From the NCBI GenBank assembly GCA_015061165.1, contig SUXC01000007.1:1-64000 (forward strand): a DNA stretch of 64,000 nt, in the 5' to 3' direction. The notes under the pieces are model-generated. The model made no database searches. It had not been told where the DNA came from and worked only from the letters and a program-made list of their open reading frames with translations. Of this stretch, positions 17,571-26,673 are shown in pieces (position 1 is the first letter of the stretch; the number at the start of each line of letters is the position of its first letter). This DNA is from Bacteroidales bacterium. Lineage in GTDB: Bacteria; Bacteroidota; Bacteroidia; Bacteroidales; Paludibacteraceae. Made by a program: the position numbers and the translations under genes.

Positions 17571-17876
17571 CCCGAATACCATTCGGGACAATAAACAAAG
17601 AAATAGTTTATAGGTTATAGGCGATGGGTACTCGAATATATTCGAGGCAATAAACAAACAAGAAAGCGGGGATTTACTCGGCGAATACGCCGAGGGTTTA
17701 ACCAATGACAGGAACTTGCTCGGCGGGAAAGCGCCGAGGTCTGAACAACACAGAAATCCCGAATGACATTCGGGGGAATAGACATAGAAGAACTCGCGGG
17801 GTAGCCGCGAACGGTGTAGAGCGTAGGGTGTAGAATGTGGAGAGTAGAGGCGGGGAGAACTCGAATGATATTCGAG
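17571..17876. repeat. Array of seven short palindromes with differing arms
   Basis: Palindromes at 17571-17587 (CCCGAAT/ATTCGGG), 17631-17646 (CTCGAAT/ATTCGAG), 17677-17694 (CTCGGCG/CGCCGAG), 17719-17738 (CTCGGCG/CGCCGAG), 17758-17774 (CCCGAATG/CATTCGGG), 17794-17810 (TCGCGG/CCGCGA) and 17860-17876 (CTCGAAT/ATTCGAG). Several are followed by (A/G)CAATAAACAAA. The arms differ between units yet always remain complementary. Confidence 0.8.
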
Positions 17877-18105
17877 ACAATAAACAAAGAAATAGGTTAG
17901 AGGTTAGAGGCGATTAGGCGAGGAGGCGATTAGGTATTGGCTATGGGCGATTGGCGAGAGAAAACCTCAGTCGCTTTGCGACAGCTCCTCTATTGAAAAC
18001 AGGGAGCAGATGCGTGACCTTAGCGTAACATCTGCGTAACATCTGCGCAACATCTGTGCAACATGTGCTGCGTCGGAAGTTGCTTGCAAGATTTTTCTCC
18101 GAATA

Positions 18106-18122
18106 CCCGAATAGCATTCGGG
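18106..18122. repeat. Outlying palindrome of the same family
   Basis: CCCGAATAGCATTCGGG followed by GGAATAAACAAACA, the same arm and downstream sequence as the units at 17571-17876. Other members occur at about 419-435, 511-527 and 42777-42793. Confidence 0.75.
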
Positions 18123-18807
18123 GGAATAAACAAACATATTGGCGATTGGATATTGGATATGGGGTATAGCGGCTCCGATGTGTAAAGTGTCAAGTGTAAA
18201 GTCGATAGAAATTGAAATTGAATAATGCGCGTGCGCGAAAATCAATATATAAATACTTCTTTACATTAGTCTCGAGAAAATAGTAGTTGATCTGTACAGA
18301 CAAAATAGTAGATGCGACTTGCTCATTGCAAATCGCATCGACTTGACACTTGACACTTCACGCATCATTAGTTACTGACGGTTTATTTTGGGCATTTGTT
18401 AAGGTTTGCTCCGTTTCTTTTACCTGCATTCGGCTCTGTATTTCTTCTCTGTTCAGTCCGTAGAAGCTTTCCAATTTTTCCCCCCCCCACACTCACTCAC
18501 GAAGTTCTTATCTCCCTTCGGTCGAACGATTATTTCGTGGGGACCCCGAAACCTTAAAGGCTTGCCGAACGCGAGCGTCAAGTGTGAAGTGTAAAGTGAA
18601 TGCGATTTGCAATCTGCAAGTCGCATTTATTTGTGTATTTGCCATTATATGTATAATATTGATAATTAGTAGATTATGAGGCGCGTTTTGCAAAATCCGA
18701 GAAAAACACCCCACAAGTCCGAGAAAATGCTTACCTTTTTGATACCTATCCAGTATATACATAGTGTATGGCGCCTTCAACCTTCACTCCTTCAACCTTA
18801 ACACATT

Positions 18808-18918
18808 ATGGCAAAAATCATTCCTATCGACCAAATGGCATTCAAGGCACAAAGCAAGTACACCACCCTCCGTCAGTACGTCTGGAACCAAGAGTGGAAC
18901 GCGTACACCCCTGCGTAA
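18808..18918 (+). CDS. Possible 36-residue peptide or gene fragment
   Basis: ATG at 18808, 36 codons (begins MAKIIPIDQMAFKAQSKY, ends NAYTPA), TAA at 18916-18918. The amino acid composition is protein-like and unlike the repeats around it. It may be the surviving N-terminus of a truncated gene. No matching promoter box was found. Confidence 0.3.
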   Translation: MAKIIPIDQMAFKAQSKYTTLRQYVWNQEWNAYTPA

Positions 18919-18944
18919 CGTGTAACATTACCAACCACTGACAT

Positions 18945-19093
18945 GGTGGGAAATATACCAACCACTGACAAGCACGGACAGACACGGAAACACGATATAT
19001 ATATATATCCTTAGTTCAGTGTAGTTCCGTGCAGTTCAGTGGTCAAATCATCACCGCGGAAAGATGTCTCTTGGTGGGAAATATACCAACCAC
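18945..19093. repeat. 22 bp direct repeat pair
   Basis: TGGTGGGAAATATACCAACC plus AC occurs at 18945-18966 and 19072-19093; each contains GGT...ACC arms around GGGAAATATACC. Both are followed by a (T/G)GAC(A/G)-AACACGG-like sequence. No gene is between them. Confidence 0.7.
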
Positions 19094-19235
19094 GGACGAA
19101 CACGGAAAACAGCACGCGGGAATTATGACGAATATTGATAAAAAGGTAGTACCTTCGAGGGCACCGACCTCGTTCGCTTGGCGAACTCGCCCACCTCGAA
19201 AGTACGTTCGCAAAATGCTGAACATACTACAGTTC

Positions 19236-19374
19236 GCTAGCAATATTTTTTGAAAATAAGGTTACACCTTTGCATCCAATCTCCAATACCGCAACTTCAA
19301 GCAGGCTTGAGTGAGGCATTGGAGATCGTATGCAGATAGATAAATCTATCCCATTTTCAAAAAATATTGCTAGC
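19236..19374. repeat. Nested 139 bp palindromic element
   Basis: Perfect 22 bp outer arms (19236-19257 and 19353-19374; GCTAGCAATA... inverted) enclose 95 bases. Inside, ATCTCCAAT at about 19279 pairs with ATTGGAGAT near 19320 and the pairing continues toward AAGC/GCTT, giving a second long hairpin. TTC borders both outer ends. It could be a miniature inverted-repeat element, an invertible segment or a hairpin RNA; it ends six bases before the promoter of the hexosaminidase gene. Confidence 0.75.
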
Positions 19375-19379
19375 TTCAC

Positions 19380-19410
19380 TTGCAAATGTGCATTATTTGT
19401 TGTACCTTTG
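19380..19410 (+). promoter_or_regulatory. Promoter of the GH20 hexosaminidase gene
   Basis: TTG 19380-19382, 20 bases, TACCTTTG 19403-19410. Nearly the same 36-base sequence serves trhP on the other strand at 23719-23753. Confidence 0.75.
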
Positions 19411-19430
19411 CAGGACTTTACAAATATAAA

Positions 19431-21605
19431 ATGACTAAAACCATGAAAAACGCAAGACTGATTAGTATTATTTTAGTCGCTATTGGACTAAGTGCTTGTA
19501 CACAAAATCCCCCTATATCTATTCACTGGGAAATGGGTAAAAACGATGTCAAGCCAGGTATCTGTGAACTGTATTACACGATTACCAATCATTCCAACCG
19601 TCCTATTACGAATGATGGTTGGACTTTGTATTTCAATTACATGTCGCTACACCCCATTTATACAGAGGGAGACCAACTCTTGCAAACAGAAATCCAAGCC
19701 AGTTATCATAGTCTTACACCAACGGCTGATTTTCAGCCACTGATGCCTAATGAGAGCCGAACATTCAAGTTGCTCTTCCGTGGCAATGTCATCCGCCAAA
19801 CTTCGCGTCCAGAGGGATTCTTCTTGGTGAAAGGCAACGAAAAGCCCATTTCTATTCCTTGCACCTACGCGCCTTTCACTCGCCCAGAGCAGATGAAACG
19901 TGGAATTGTTACATGGGAGAAAACACCATACGCCGACGGACCATACGTGTATGAGTATGTGCAGAAGGTGATTGGCGAAGAGGCGAACGATAAGGTAGTA
20001 CAACCTCTCTTGCCCCAACCTAAGCAAATCATCTACGGCGAAGGACATTGCGAGGTGGCAAAAGCCGAAATCCTTACTCGCACAGATGCCAACATGGTGG
20101 CAGAGGGCTATACCATGCGTATCACACCCACCACTATCACTATTGAAGCAAGCGACGATGCGGGTATTTTCTATGCCAAGCAGACACTCAAACAGTGGGG
20201 AGAGGTAGTGCCATGCGGAATAGTTACCGATTATCCCGACCTGCATCATCGTGGTATCATGTTGGATGTAGTACGCAACTACTATCCTGTGGACTCTATT
20301 TATCGCATACTGGACATGATGGCGTATCACAAACTGAATGTATTGCATTTCCACCTTTCGGATGATGAGGCATGGCGATTGGAGATTCCTGGATTGCCAC
20401 AACTGACCGATATAGCATCCAAGCGCGGTTATACTACGGATGAGAGCGAATGTCTGCTGCCTATGTATTGTGGTGGTTGGGATCCTAATGCGCCTACTAC
20501 TGCCAATGGCTATATCACACGCGAGAAATATATTGAACTACTGCGCTATGCAGGCGAACGCCACATACGCGTGATACCCGAGATTGACATGCCAGGGCAT
20601 ATGCGAGCATGCAAAAAGGCAATGGGCACATTGCTCACCGATAGCCTATTTGATACACGTGTATATCTGTCGGCACAAAACTATACCGACAACGTGATTG
20701 ATGTAACCAAGCCATACGCTGTAGAGTTTATAGACCATGTTATTACCGAGATTGTCAAGATGCACGAGGAGGCAGGATATCCACTAACTATTTTTAATAT
20801 CGGTGGCGATGAAGTGCCCAAAGGGGCTCTCACAAAAGAAGAACACCAAGCGTTTATTGATCAGGTGTTGGCTATTCTCAATCGCCATCATCTTCAGCCT
20901 ATGGGTTGGGAGGAGATCACGCATTTCTGCAAGCCCGAGAGCCGTGCTATTTGCTATTCATGGCTCAATAGCGATACCAAACCATTGGAGATGGCAGAGG
21001 CAGGTTATCCTGTTATTTTGGCAAATGCCAATCGCCTGTATTTCGATTTCGCATATTGCAATCACCACGAGGAGAAAGGACTCAATTGGGGTGGCTATAC
21101 CGATGAGTATCGTTCGTTTGATTGGGAGCCACTGATTCACCCTAATGTGGTGGGTATGAACGCACAGTTGTGGGCAGAGGTTATTCGTTCGTTCAGCCAA
21201 GTGGAATGGCAACTCTATCCTAAGATGTATGGTTTGGCGGAACGCGCATGGAATAATCGCAGTGCCCTTAGTCTGGCCGACTACAACCGCCTTGTATATG
21301 ATGTCTTTATGCCTCAATTGGCAGCCAGTGGGCGTAATTTCCATATCCAGCAACCAGGTATTCAGTCCATGCGACTGGCATCTATGCCACTGGAGGGATA
21401 CATAGAAACCGACACTGTGGCACCACACCTTGTAACAATGAACAAAGTGATGTCGGAGGGCAAAATACTATATCGTATAGATGAAGGCGAATGGCAGACA
21501 TATACGCAGCCATTCACGGTGCCAGAAGAGGCAAGTATTATTCAGGCAAAAGTGCAATACCTTGGCAAAGAGAGCAATACCACATGGCTGTGGCTAAGGC
21601 ACTAA
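19431..21605 (+). CDS. Lipoprotein beta-N-acetylhexosaminidase, GH20
   Basis: Exo-acting glycosidase that removes terminal N-acetylglucosamine or N-acetylgalactosamine, typically from host glycans. About 724 residues from the ATG at 19431 (19443 is an alternative). It has a lipoprotein signal with lipobox LSAC (Cys23), then an N-terminal GH20b-like domain. The catalytic barrel has GIMLDVVRNYYPVDSIY, HFHLSDDEAWRLEI and the catalytic Asp-Glu pair in GGDEVPKG (about 460-461). The C-terminus (about 650-724) looks like a small chitobiase C-terminal-type domain. The promoter at 19380-19410 fixes the start. Its last four bases overlap the end of the convergent 5'-nucleotidase-like gene. Confidence 0.93.
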   Translation: MTKTMKNARLISIILVAIGLSACTQNPPISIHWEMGKNDVKPGICELYYTITNHSNRPITNDGWTLYFNYMSLHPIYTEGDQLLQTEIQASYHSLTPTADFQPLMPNESRTFKLLFRGNVIRQTSRPEGFFLVKGNEKPISIPCTYAPFTRPEQMKRGIVTWEKTPYADGPYVYEYVQKVIGEEANDKVVQPLLPQPKQIIYGEGHCEVAKAEILTRTDANMVAEGYTMRITPTTITIEASDDAGIFYAKQTLKQWGEVVPCGIVTDYPDLHHRGIMLDVVRNYYPVDSIYRILDMMAYHKLNVLHFHLSDDEAWRLEIPGLPQLTDIASKRGYTTDESECLLPMYCGGWDPNAPTTANGYITREKYIELLRYAGERHIRVIPEIDMPGHMRACKKAMGTLLTDSLFDTRVYLSAQNYTDNVIDVTKPYAVEFIDHVITEIVKMHEEAGYPLTIFNIGGDEVPKGALTKEEHQAFIDQVLAILNRHHLQPMGWEEITHFCKPESRAICYSWLNSDTKPLEMAEAGYPVILANANRLYFDFAYCNHHEEKGLNWGGYTDEYRSFDWEPLIHPNVVGMNAQLWAEVIRSFSQVEWQLYPKMYGLAERAWNNRSALSLADYNRLVYDVFMPQLAASGRNFHIQQPGIQSMRLASMPLEGYIETDTVAPHLVTMNKVMSEGKILYRIDEGEWQTYTQPFTVPEEASIIQAKVQYLGKESNTTWLWLRH

Positions 21606-22330
21606 ATATCCATTCTGCCATCCACTTTGGCTGCTACTGTTTTCGTTTGCAGCACATATTCGATGTATAGGTCGCGGATTTTCTCTTCCGAGCGCCACAG
21701 TTCCTCGTGGTTCCTGAGAGGTGTCATACCATCGTTGCCCTGACTGAGATAGTCGCTGGTGGCCACTGTATAGTAGGCGGTAGGAACAATAGGTTTGCCA
21801 TCGATGGTGGCAGATATGCGTTGCCCATTGCGTGCTTTGAGGCGCAAACCAGCCACGCCTTCGCCACCTAAACGGATAAACACATCACACAGATTGAGTA
21901 TCTCTTCGCCCGTCATGGTTAGCACCACCAATTCGTTGTCAAAAGGCATTAGTTCGAAGATATGGCGACGCGTAATATCTCCTGCTGCCCAGTCGGTACG
22001 CATACCACCAATATTCACCACAGCCATATCCACCTTGTTGGGATAGCGTTGTTGCGCCATGGCGAACAGCGCATCGCTCGCCCAATTGAGCATAGTACAT
22101 TCGGGCTTATGCACGGTCATTGTCTCAGGCGCATAGCCAATAGGGATATTAAGTTCTTTTTCCAAATCCGCTTTGATAGGAGCAATATATGCCTGATAAT
22201 TGGTGTCTTGGATAGCATCCAACGTGCTATCTATCATCAGTATTTCGCTGGTTGCTTCTACCACGCGTACTGGACGGTGGCAAGCACAAACGCTGAATAC
22301 AAGCAGCAAGAGTAGTAATGCTTTTCTCAT
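21602..22330 (-). CDS. Lipoprotein of the 5'-nucleotidase C-terminal domain family
   Basis: A 242-residue protein with a lipoprotein signal (lipobox VCAC, Cys17). It matches the C-terminal, substrate-binding domain of UshA-type 5'-nucleotidases: LNWASDALF, AVVNIGGMRTDW, GDITRRHIFELMPFDNEL and the final YYTVATSDYLSQGNDGM. The N-terminal metallophosphatase domain is absent and I see no partner gene beside it, although in related genomes the two halves are often separate adjacent genes. It probably acts in the periplasm or at the membrane as half of a nucleotidase. Upstream on the same strand is trhP, 105 bases away across a repeat-filled gap. Confidence 0.85.
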   Translation of the reverse strand: MRKALLLLLLVFSVCACHRPVRVVEATSEILMIDSTLDAIQDTNYQAYIAPIKADLEKELNIPIGYAPETMTVHKPECTMLNWASDALFAMAQQRYPNKVDMAVVNIGGMRTDWAAGDITRRHIFELMPFDNELVVLTMTGEEILNLCDVFIRLGGEGVAGLRLKARNGQRISATIDGKPIVPTAYYTVATSDYLSQGNDGMTPLRNHEELWRSEEKIRDLYIEYVLQTKTVAAKVDGRMDI

Positions 22331-22435
22331 ATTGATTTTTGTTTTGTTCTATAGATTAAAGGTTAGAGGTTAAAGGCTGGTAATATGCGGCTACGCCGCT
22401 ACTTCTCGCCTCTCGCCTCATCGCCTCATCGCCTA
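22331..22435. repeat. Short tandem repeat cluster between genes
   Basis: Contains AAAGGTTAGAGGTTAAAGGC (about 22358-22377), a CGGCTACGCCG palindrome and CGCCTCTCGCCTCATCGCCTC-type tandem repeats. The same three repeat types recur across the window, in some cases inside genes. Confidence 0.65.
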
Positions 22436-23716
22436 TTATTCATCTATCTTAAGCAGGAATAAACGGTCGCCACGGCGGACGATTTTGTCTGTCTTGATGG
22501 CAAAGTACTCGCCTTTCTGAATATCGGTTCGCAGTTGTCCCTTGCCGTCGTGCAAGTCTTTTGCCACCAGTTCGTAGGCACCAGTTGTCTCGCCTGTGAT
22601 GAGCAACTCATCGCCCTCGCGAATCTCTTGGGTGGCTTCCAAATAAAACTCTGCTACGGAGATATTCTTAAAGAAATTGGTACATTTGCCTGCAAACACC
22701 TTCTTTCGTGTGGCTCGCGAGCCATATTTGTGGGTCCATTCGCCTAAACGCTGCCCTTGGTAGTAGCCGTCCCAGAAACCACGATTGAATACGCGAGCCA
22801 AACGGGTATTCCACTCCTCTATCTTCGCCTCTATATCCAATTGCCCATCGCCAATCGCCAATTGCCAATTGCCTCCTTCCCACAACTCCACCGCCTCGCG
22901 GTAGCACTCCACGACTGTTTTCACGTATTCCGCGCCACGTGCGCGTCCTTCTATCTTCAATACACGCACGCCTGCATCGAGCATCTTGTTAAGAAAATGA
23001 ATGGTTTTCAAGTCTTTAGGCGACATGATGTATTGGTTGTCCACCTCTAACTCGAGGTCGCTTTCTTTGTCTTTGACGATATAGCCACGTCGGCAAATTT
23101 GCATGCAGGCACCACGATTAGCACTGGCGCCCAAGTTGTTGAGACTAAGGTAGCACTTGCCACTCACCGCCATACATAGTGCACCGTGGCAGAACATTTC
23201 AATACGGATAAGTTCACCCTTAGGACCACGAATATCTTGCTCTTGTATATCACGATAGATACTGGCTACCTGCTCCATATTCAGTTCGCGTGCCAAAACC
23301 ACCACATCGGCATATTGAGCGTAGAACTTGAGTGCCTCGGTGTTGGCGATATTGAGTTGGGTAGAAAGGTGCACCTCTACGCCTTGGCTGTAGGCATATT
23401 GCAGTGCAGCAATATCAGAGGCGATGATAGCCGACACACCTGCTATTTTGGCGTGATTGACAATCTCGCGCATAAGAGGCAAGTCTTCGGGATACATCAC
23501 CGTATTCAATGTGAGATAGGTTTTCACACCTACCGCTTGACAGCGCTCCACGATGGTGTGTAGGTCTTGTGTGGTAAAGTTCGCCGAAGAACGCGAACGC
23601 ATATTGAGGTATTCTATGCCAAAATACACACTGGTCGCCCCTGCCTCAATGGCAGCAGCCAGACTCTCCCAGCAGCCCACGGGTGCCATGATTTCTATAT
23701 CGCAATTTCTTTTCAT
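22436..23716 (-). CDS. trhP: U32 peptidase-family protein, tRNA uridine-34 hydroxylase TrhP-like
   Basis: Member of the U32 family (YegQ/TrhP, RlhA). E. coli TrhP makes 5-hydroxyuridine at the tRNA wobble position using prephenate and an iron-sulfur cluster. It is 426 residues, close to YegQ. Signatures are IEIMAPVG at the start, SVYFGIEYLNMR, the core FCHGALCMAVSGKCYLS and RGACMQICRR with the conserved cysteines. The assignment to TrhP rather than RlhA rests on length. The ATG lies four bases after the promoter's TACCTTTG, so the mRNA should be leaderless. Residues about 295-311 (NWQLAIGDGQLDI) are encoded by a CCAATCGCCAATTGCC repeat expansion inside the gene. Confidence 0.85.
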   Translation of the reverse strand: MKRNCDIEIMAPVGCWESLAAAIEAGATSVYFGIEYLNMRSRSSANFTTQDLHTIVERCQAVGVKTYLTLNTVMYPEDLPLMREIVNHAKIAGVSAIIASDIAALQYAYSQGVEVHLSTQLNIANTEALKFYAQYADVVVLARELNMEQVASIYRDIQEQDIRGPKGELIRIEMFCHGALCMAVSGKCYLSLNNLGASANRGACMQICRRGYIVKDKESDLELEVDNQYIMSPKDLKTIHFLNKMLDAGVRVLKIEGRARGAEYVKTVVECYREAVELWEGGNWQLAIGDGQLDIEAKIEEWNTRLARVFNRGFWDGYYQGQRLGEWTHKYGSRATRKKVFAGKCTNFFKNISVAEFYLEATQEIREGDELLITGETTGAYELVAKDLHDGKGQLRTDIQKGEYFAIKTDKIVRRGDRLFLLKIDE

Positions 23717-23720
23717 GCTG

Positions 23721-23752
23721 CAAAGGTACAACAAAAGATGCACATTTGCAAA
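23721..23752 (-). promoter_or_regulatory. Promoter of trhP
   Basis: On the minus strand TTTG (23752-23749), 20 bases, TACCTTTG (23728-23721), then CAGC and the ATG. Almost identical over 36 bases to the promoter at 19380-19410. Confidence 0.75.
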
Positions 23753-23769
23753 CAAAATCGCACGAAAGG

Positions 23770-23800
23770 TTGCATATATGCGAAAAAAGTTGTAATTTTG
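23770..23800 (+). promoter_or_regulatory. Promoter of the uridine kinase-like gene
   Basis: TTG 23770-23772, 20 bases, TAATTTTG 23793-23800; divergent from the trhP promoter with 17 bases between the -33 boxes. Confidence 0.7.
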
Positions 23801-23844
23801 CAGCGAAAATTATATAAATAGCATCTGTGCAAAAGCAATCGCGT

Positions 23845-25530
23845 ATGGCAGCAAACTTAGTCACTATCTATTGCAAGAACAACAAACAGTATGTTCAAAT
23901 TCCGTGTGGAACTTCTATCAAGGAGTTGTACGACCAATTGTGTCCAACACTCAACATCCGATACCCCATTATCGCTGCACGAGTGAACTACAAAGTGCAA
24001 AATCTGAACTTCTTGATATACAAGCCCAAGGACATCGAGTTTATTGATGCCACTAGCGAAAGCGGTTCACGTTGCTATGTACGCACACTGAGCATGGTGA
24101 TGGCATGCGCCGTACGCGAACTATGGCCCGACTGCGACCTACGAATAGAACACCCTATTAGCAAAGGATTCTACTGCACTATACGCGAGTCAAGACATAC
24201 AGCCAAGATCATTACGCCTGAGATTGTCGAACAACTCAAAGAACGCATGCAAGCCATTATCGCTGAAGATCGACCTATCATCACCGAAGAACGACAGACC
24301 AAAGAAGTGATACGCCTATTCGGCGAGAGAAAAGAAGGCGAAGTGACCCTGTTTGAAACACTCGGCAACCCCTACTGTCGCTACTATCGCATGGGCGATT
24401 ACATAGACTACTATACCGGCGCGCTGATGCCATCTACAGGATATATCAACCTGTTTGACGTGGAAATGTATCACGACAATATCCTCCTACGTATCCCCAA
24501 CCGTCACGACCCTAATCGTCTGGAAGAACGATGCGTGCAAGACAAACGATTTGGGATATTCAAAGAGTTTAGAGGATGGAATAAATTGCTGCACATCAGC
24601 AACGTGGGCGAATTTAACCAAGCATGCAAGAACCAAAAGAGTTTTGAGATGATCAAACTATCGGAGGCTTTGCATGAGAAAAAAGTGGCGCAAATAGCCG
24701 ACCAAATAGCCCATCGCGAAGGAGGAATACCCAAATTCGTACTCATCTCTGGTCCCAGTTCATCGGGCAAAACGACCTTCTCCAAGCGTCTGACTATACA
24801 ACTAATGGTCAATGGTATTCGCCCAGTGGTCATTTCCATGGATAACTATTTTGTAAACCGCGAAGATACACCACGCGATGAGAACGGCGAATGGGACTTC
24901 GAGCACCTGCATACGCTCGACCTACCACTCTTCCGCCAACAGTTGGCTGACCTGTCGGAAGGTAAAACCGTATCACTACCATTCTACAATTTTGAAACAG
25001 GCAAAAGAGAATATCGAGGCGACACACTTCGCTTGGAACAAGATACTGTTGTGATACTAGAGGGACTACATGCTCTGAATCCTGAATTGATTCCGAATAT
25101 CCCACGCGAAACGACCTTCAAGATATACGTAAGTTCGCTCACCACGGTGAATTTGGACAATCACAACTGGATTCCTACCAGCGATGTACGCCTGATACGT
25201 CGTATCGTGCGCGACTACCGCTACCGTGGCTACTCGGCACGCGAGACCATAGCACGACTCGCCAGCGTGCAACGCGGTGAAGAACGATGGATAGCACCAT
25301 TCCAAGAAGAAGCCGATGTGATGTTTAATTCTGCACTGCTCTTTGAATTGGCAGTTCTGAAACGACATGCAGAACCCATTTTGGACGAAGTGCCCAAATA
25401 CTGCGACGAATACACCGTCGCACACCGATTGAAGAAATACCTCAGTTACTTCGAATCCATACCAGAACGCGAGATACCACCTACCTCGTTCTTGCGTGAG
25501 TTTGTGGGAGGTAGTTCGTTTAGGTATTAG
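23845..25530 (+). CDS. Uridine kinase-like nucleoside kinase with N-terminal TGS-type domains
   Basis: Cytoplasmic nucleoside kinase of a large Bacteroidota-type architecture, 561 residues. The N-terminal 60 residues look like a TGS domain (VTIYCKNNKQYVQIPCGTS). A threonyl-tRNA synthetase second-additional-domain-like region follows (about 60-240; HPISKGFYC). The C-terminal kinase has the P-loop GPSSSGKT at 303-310, the DNYF substrate motif and DFEHLHTLD. It probably phosphorylates uridine or cytidine in pyrimidine salvage; the role of the N-terminal domains is unknown. The ATG at 23845 is preferred over an in-frame GTG at 23827. The SPOR gene follows 36 bases later. Confidence 0.88.
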   Translation: MAANLVTIYCKNNKQYVQIPCGTSIKELYDQLCPTLNIRYPIIAARVNYKVQNLNFLIYKPKDIEFIDATSESGSRCYVRTLSMVMACAVRELWPDCDLRIEHPISKGFYCTIRESRHTAKIITPEIVEQLKERMQAIIAEDRPIITEERQTKEVIRLFGERKEGEVTLFETLGNPYCRYYRMGDYIDYYTGALMPSTGYINLFDVEMYHDNILLRIPNRHDPNRLEERCVQDKRFGIFKEFRGWNKLLHISNVGEFNQACKNQKSFEMIKLSEALHEKKVAQIADQIAHREGGIPKFVLISGPSSSGKTTFSKRLTIQLMVNGIRPVVISMDNYFVNREDTPRDENGEWDFEHLHTLDLPLFRQQLADLSEGKTVSLPFYNFETGKREYRGDTLRLEQDTVVILEGLHALNPELIPNIPRETTFKIYVSSLTTVNLDNHNWIPTSDVRLIRRIVRDYRYRGYSARETIARLASVQRGEERWIAPFQEEADVMFNSALLFELAVLKRHAEPILDEVPKYCDEYTVAHRLKKYLSYFESIPEREIPPTSFLREFVGGSSFRY

Positions 25531-25566
25531 TGTAGAGTGTAGAGTGTAAAGTGTAAAGGCAAGGAT

Positions 25567-26067
25567 ATGAGAAAAGGAATATTGATATTAAGCATGATAT
25601 GGGGGCTATTCGCAATGGGAATGGCACAAGAACATATAGGCAAAGTGGATACCATAGTGGCTATAGACTCCATAGTAACTATAGACATGGAAGACGTAAA
25701 GTTGATTACCGAAGAGATGGCACACGCAGTAGTACATCAGGACTCATTGGTAACACAACTCATGCGAGACAAACGATTGGGCTATACCCGCGGAGAACAA
25801 GTTATAGACGGTTTCAGAGTCCAAATATACGCCTCTAACGCTCAGCAAAGGGCTAAACAAGAAGCCTTTGAACTGCAACAACGCATAGAATCACAGATTG
25901 ATGTGCCAGTCTATATCCTCTCTGAACCACCTTTCTGGAAAGTGAGAATAGGCAACTTTCTTAATCGCGAAGCAGCAAATCAATATAAAACAACCTTTTT
26001 AGCGTTTTTTCCTGAATTGACGGGTAGCACATATATCGTACCCGATAAGATAATTGTAATACGATGA
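25567..26067 (+). CDS. SPOR-domain protein with signal peptide
   Basis: A 166-residue exported protein. A signal peptide ([20 protein letters not shown], about 1-20) is followed by a variable region and a C-terminal SPOR domain (about 78-160: [19 protein letters not shown] … WKVRIGNF …). SPOR domains bind peptidoglycan stripped of stem peptides at division sites, so a cell-wall or division role is likely. Its ATGA overlaps the folE start by four bases, so the two are translationally coupled. The 36 bases upstream consist of GTGTAGA/GTGTAAA heptamers. Confidence 0.85.
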   Translation: MRKGILILSMIWGLFAMGMAQEHIGKVDTIVAIDSIVTIDMEDVKLITEEMAHAVVHQDSLVTQLMRDKRLGYTRGEQVIDGFRVQIYASNAQQRAKQEAFELQQRIESQIDVPVYILSEPPFWKVRIGNFLNREAANQYKTTFLAFFPELTGSTYIVPDKIIVIR

Positions 26068-26645
26068 ACGATTTATTTGTTCCCAATACAGCCACTACAG
26101 AGGCTATTGCGCAGCATGTGGTGGAACTGCTACAGCATCTTGGCGAAGATGCCCAACGCGAGGGATTGCAACGTACACCCGAACGCGTAGGCAAAGCCAT
26201 GCAATTTCTGACACAAGGTTATCAACAAGATCCCGAGGCGATACTACGCTCTGCGTTATTTGAAGAAGATTACCGCCAAATGGTGGTGGTGAAAGATATC
26301 CCTTTCTACTCGTTATGTGAACACCATCTCTTGCCCTTTTTTGGCAAGGCACACGTGGCATATATCCCCAACGGCAAAATCACAGGTCTGAGCAAAGTGG
26401 CTCGCGTGGTAGATGTGTTTGCACGACGTTTGCAGGTGCAAGAGCGTATGACTACACAAATCAAAGAGTGTATCCAAAATACACTCAACCCATTGGGCGT
26501 GATGGTGGTTATAGAAGCCGAACACCTATGTATGCAGATGCGAGGTGTGCAGAAACCTCATGCTGTAACTACCACCAGCGACTTCACAGGCGCATTCAAC
26601 CGCCCTGAGACGCGCGAGGAGTTTATGAACCTGATTCGTGGGTAA
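26064..26645 (+). CDS. folE: GTP cyclohydrolase I
   Basis: Converts GTP to 7,8-dihydroneopterin triphosphate, the first step toward tetrahydrofolate (or queuosine). It has 193 residues, typical. The zinc ligands are present: Cys85 and His88 in CEHHLLPF, and Cys156 in [33 protein letters not shown] is the family signature. It starts within the last codons of the SPOR gene (ATGA overlap). It ends 28 bases before the convergent porZ; a small GGACAG/CTGTCC inverted repeat (about 26653-26665) lies between them. Confidence 0.96.
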   Translation: MNDLFVPNTATTEAIAQHVVELLQHLGEDAQREGLQRTPERVGKAMQFLTQGYQQDPEAILRSALFEEDYRQMVVVKDIPFYSLCEHHLLPFFGKAHVAYIPNGKITGLSKVARVVDVFARRLQVQERMTTQIKECIQNTLNPLGVMVVIEAEHLCMQMRGVQKPHAVTTTSDFTGAFNRPETREEFMNLIRG

Positions 26646-26673
26646 ATTGGCGTTGGACAGTCTGTCCATCGTA

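Larger units (their letters stand above)
17358..19379. other. 2 kb non-coding region rich in palindromes and repeats
   Basis: There is no convincing gene apart from a possible 36-residue frame at 18808. From left to right it holds GTGTAAG/GTGTAGG heptamers (about 17530-17560), a field of short hairpins (17571-17876 and 18106-18122), TCTGCGTAACATC-type tandem 12-mers (about 18020-18064), a copy of the GGGGTCCCCGAAA/GGGGACCCCGAAA motif, a 22 bp direct repeat (18945-18966 and 19072-19093) and a nested palindrome (19236-19374). Confidence 0.7.

Noticed and set aside
17571-17876. CRISPR array
   Set aside because: The repeated units are short palindromes with different arms, spacing is irregular, and there are no cas genes.
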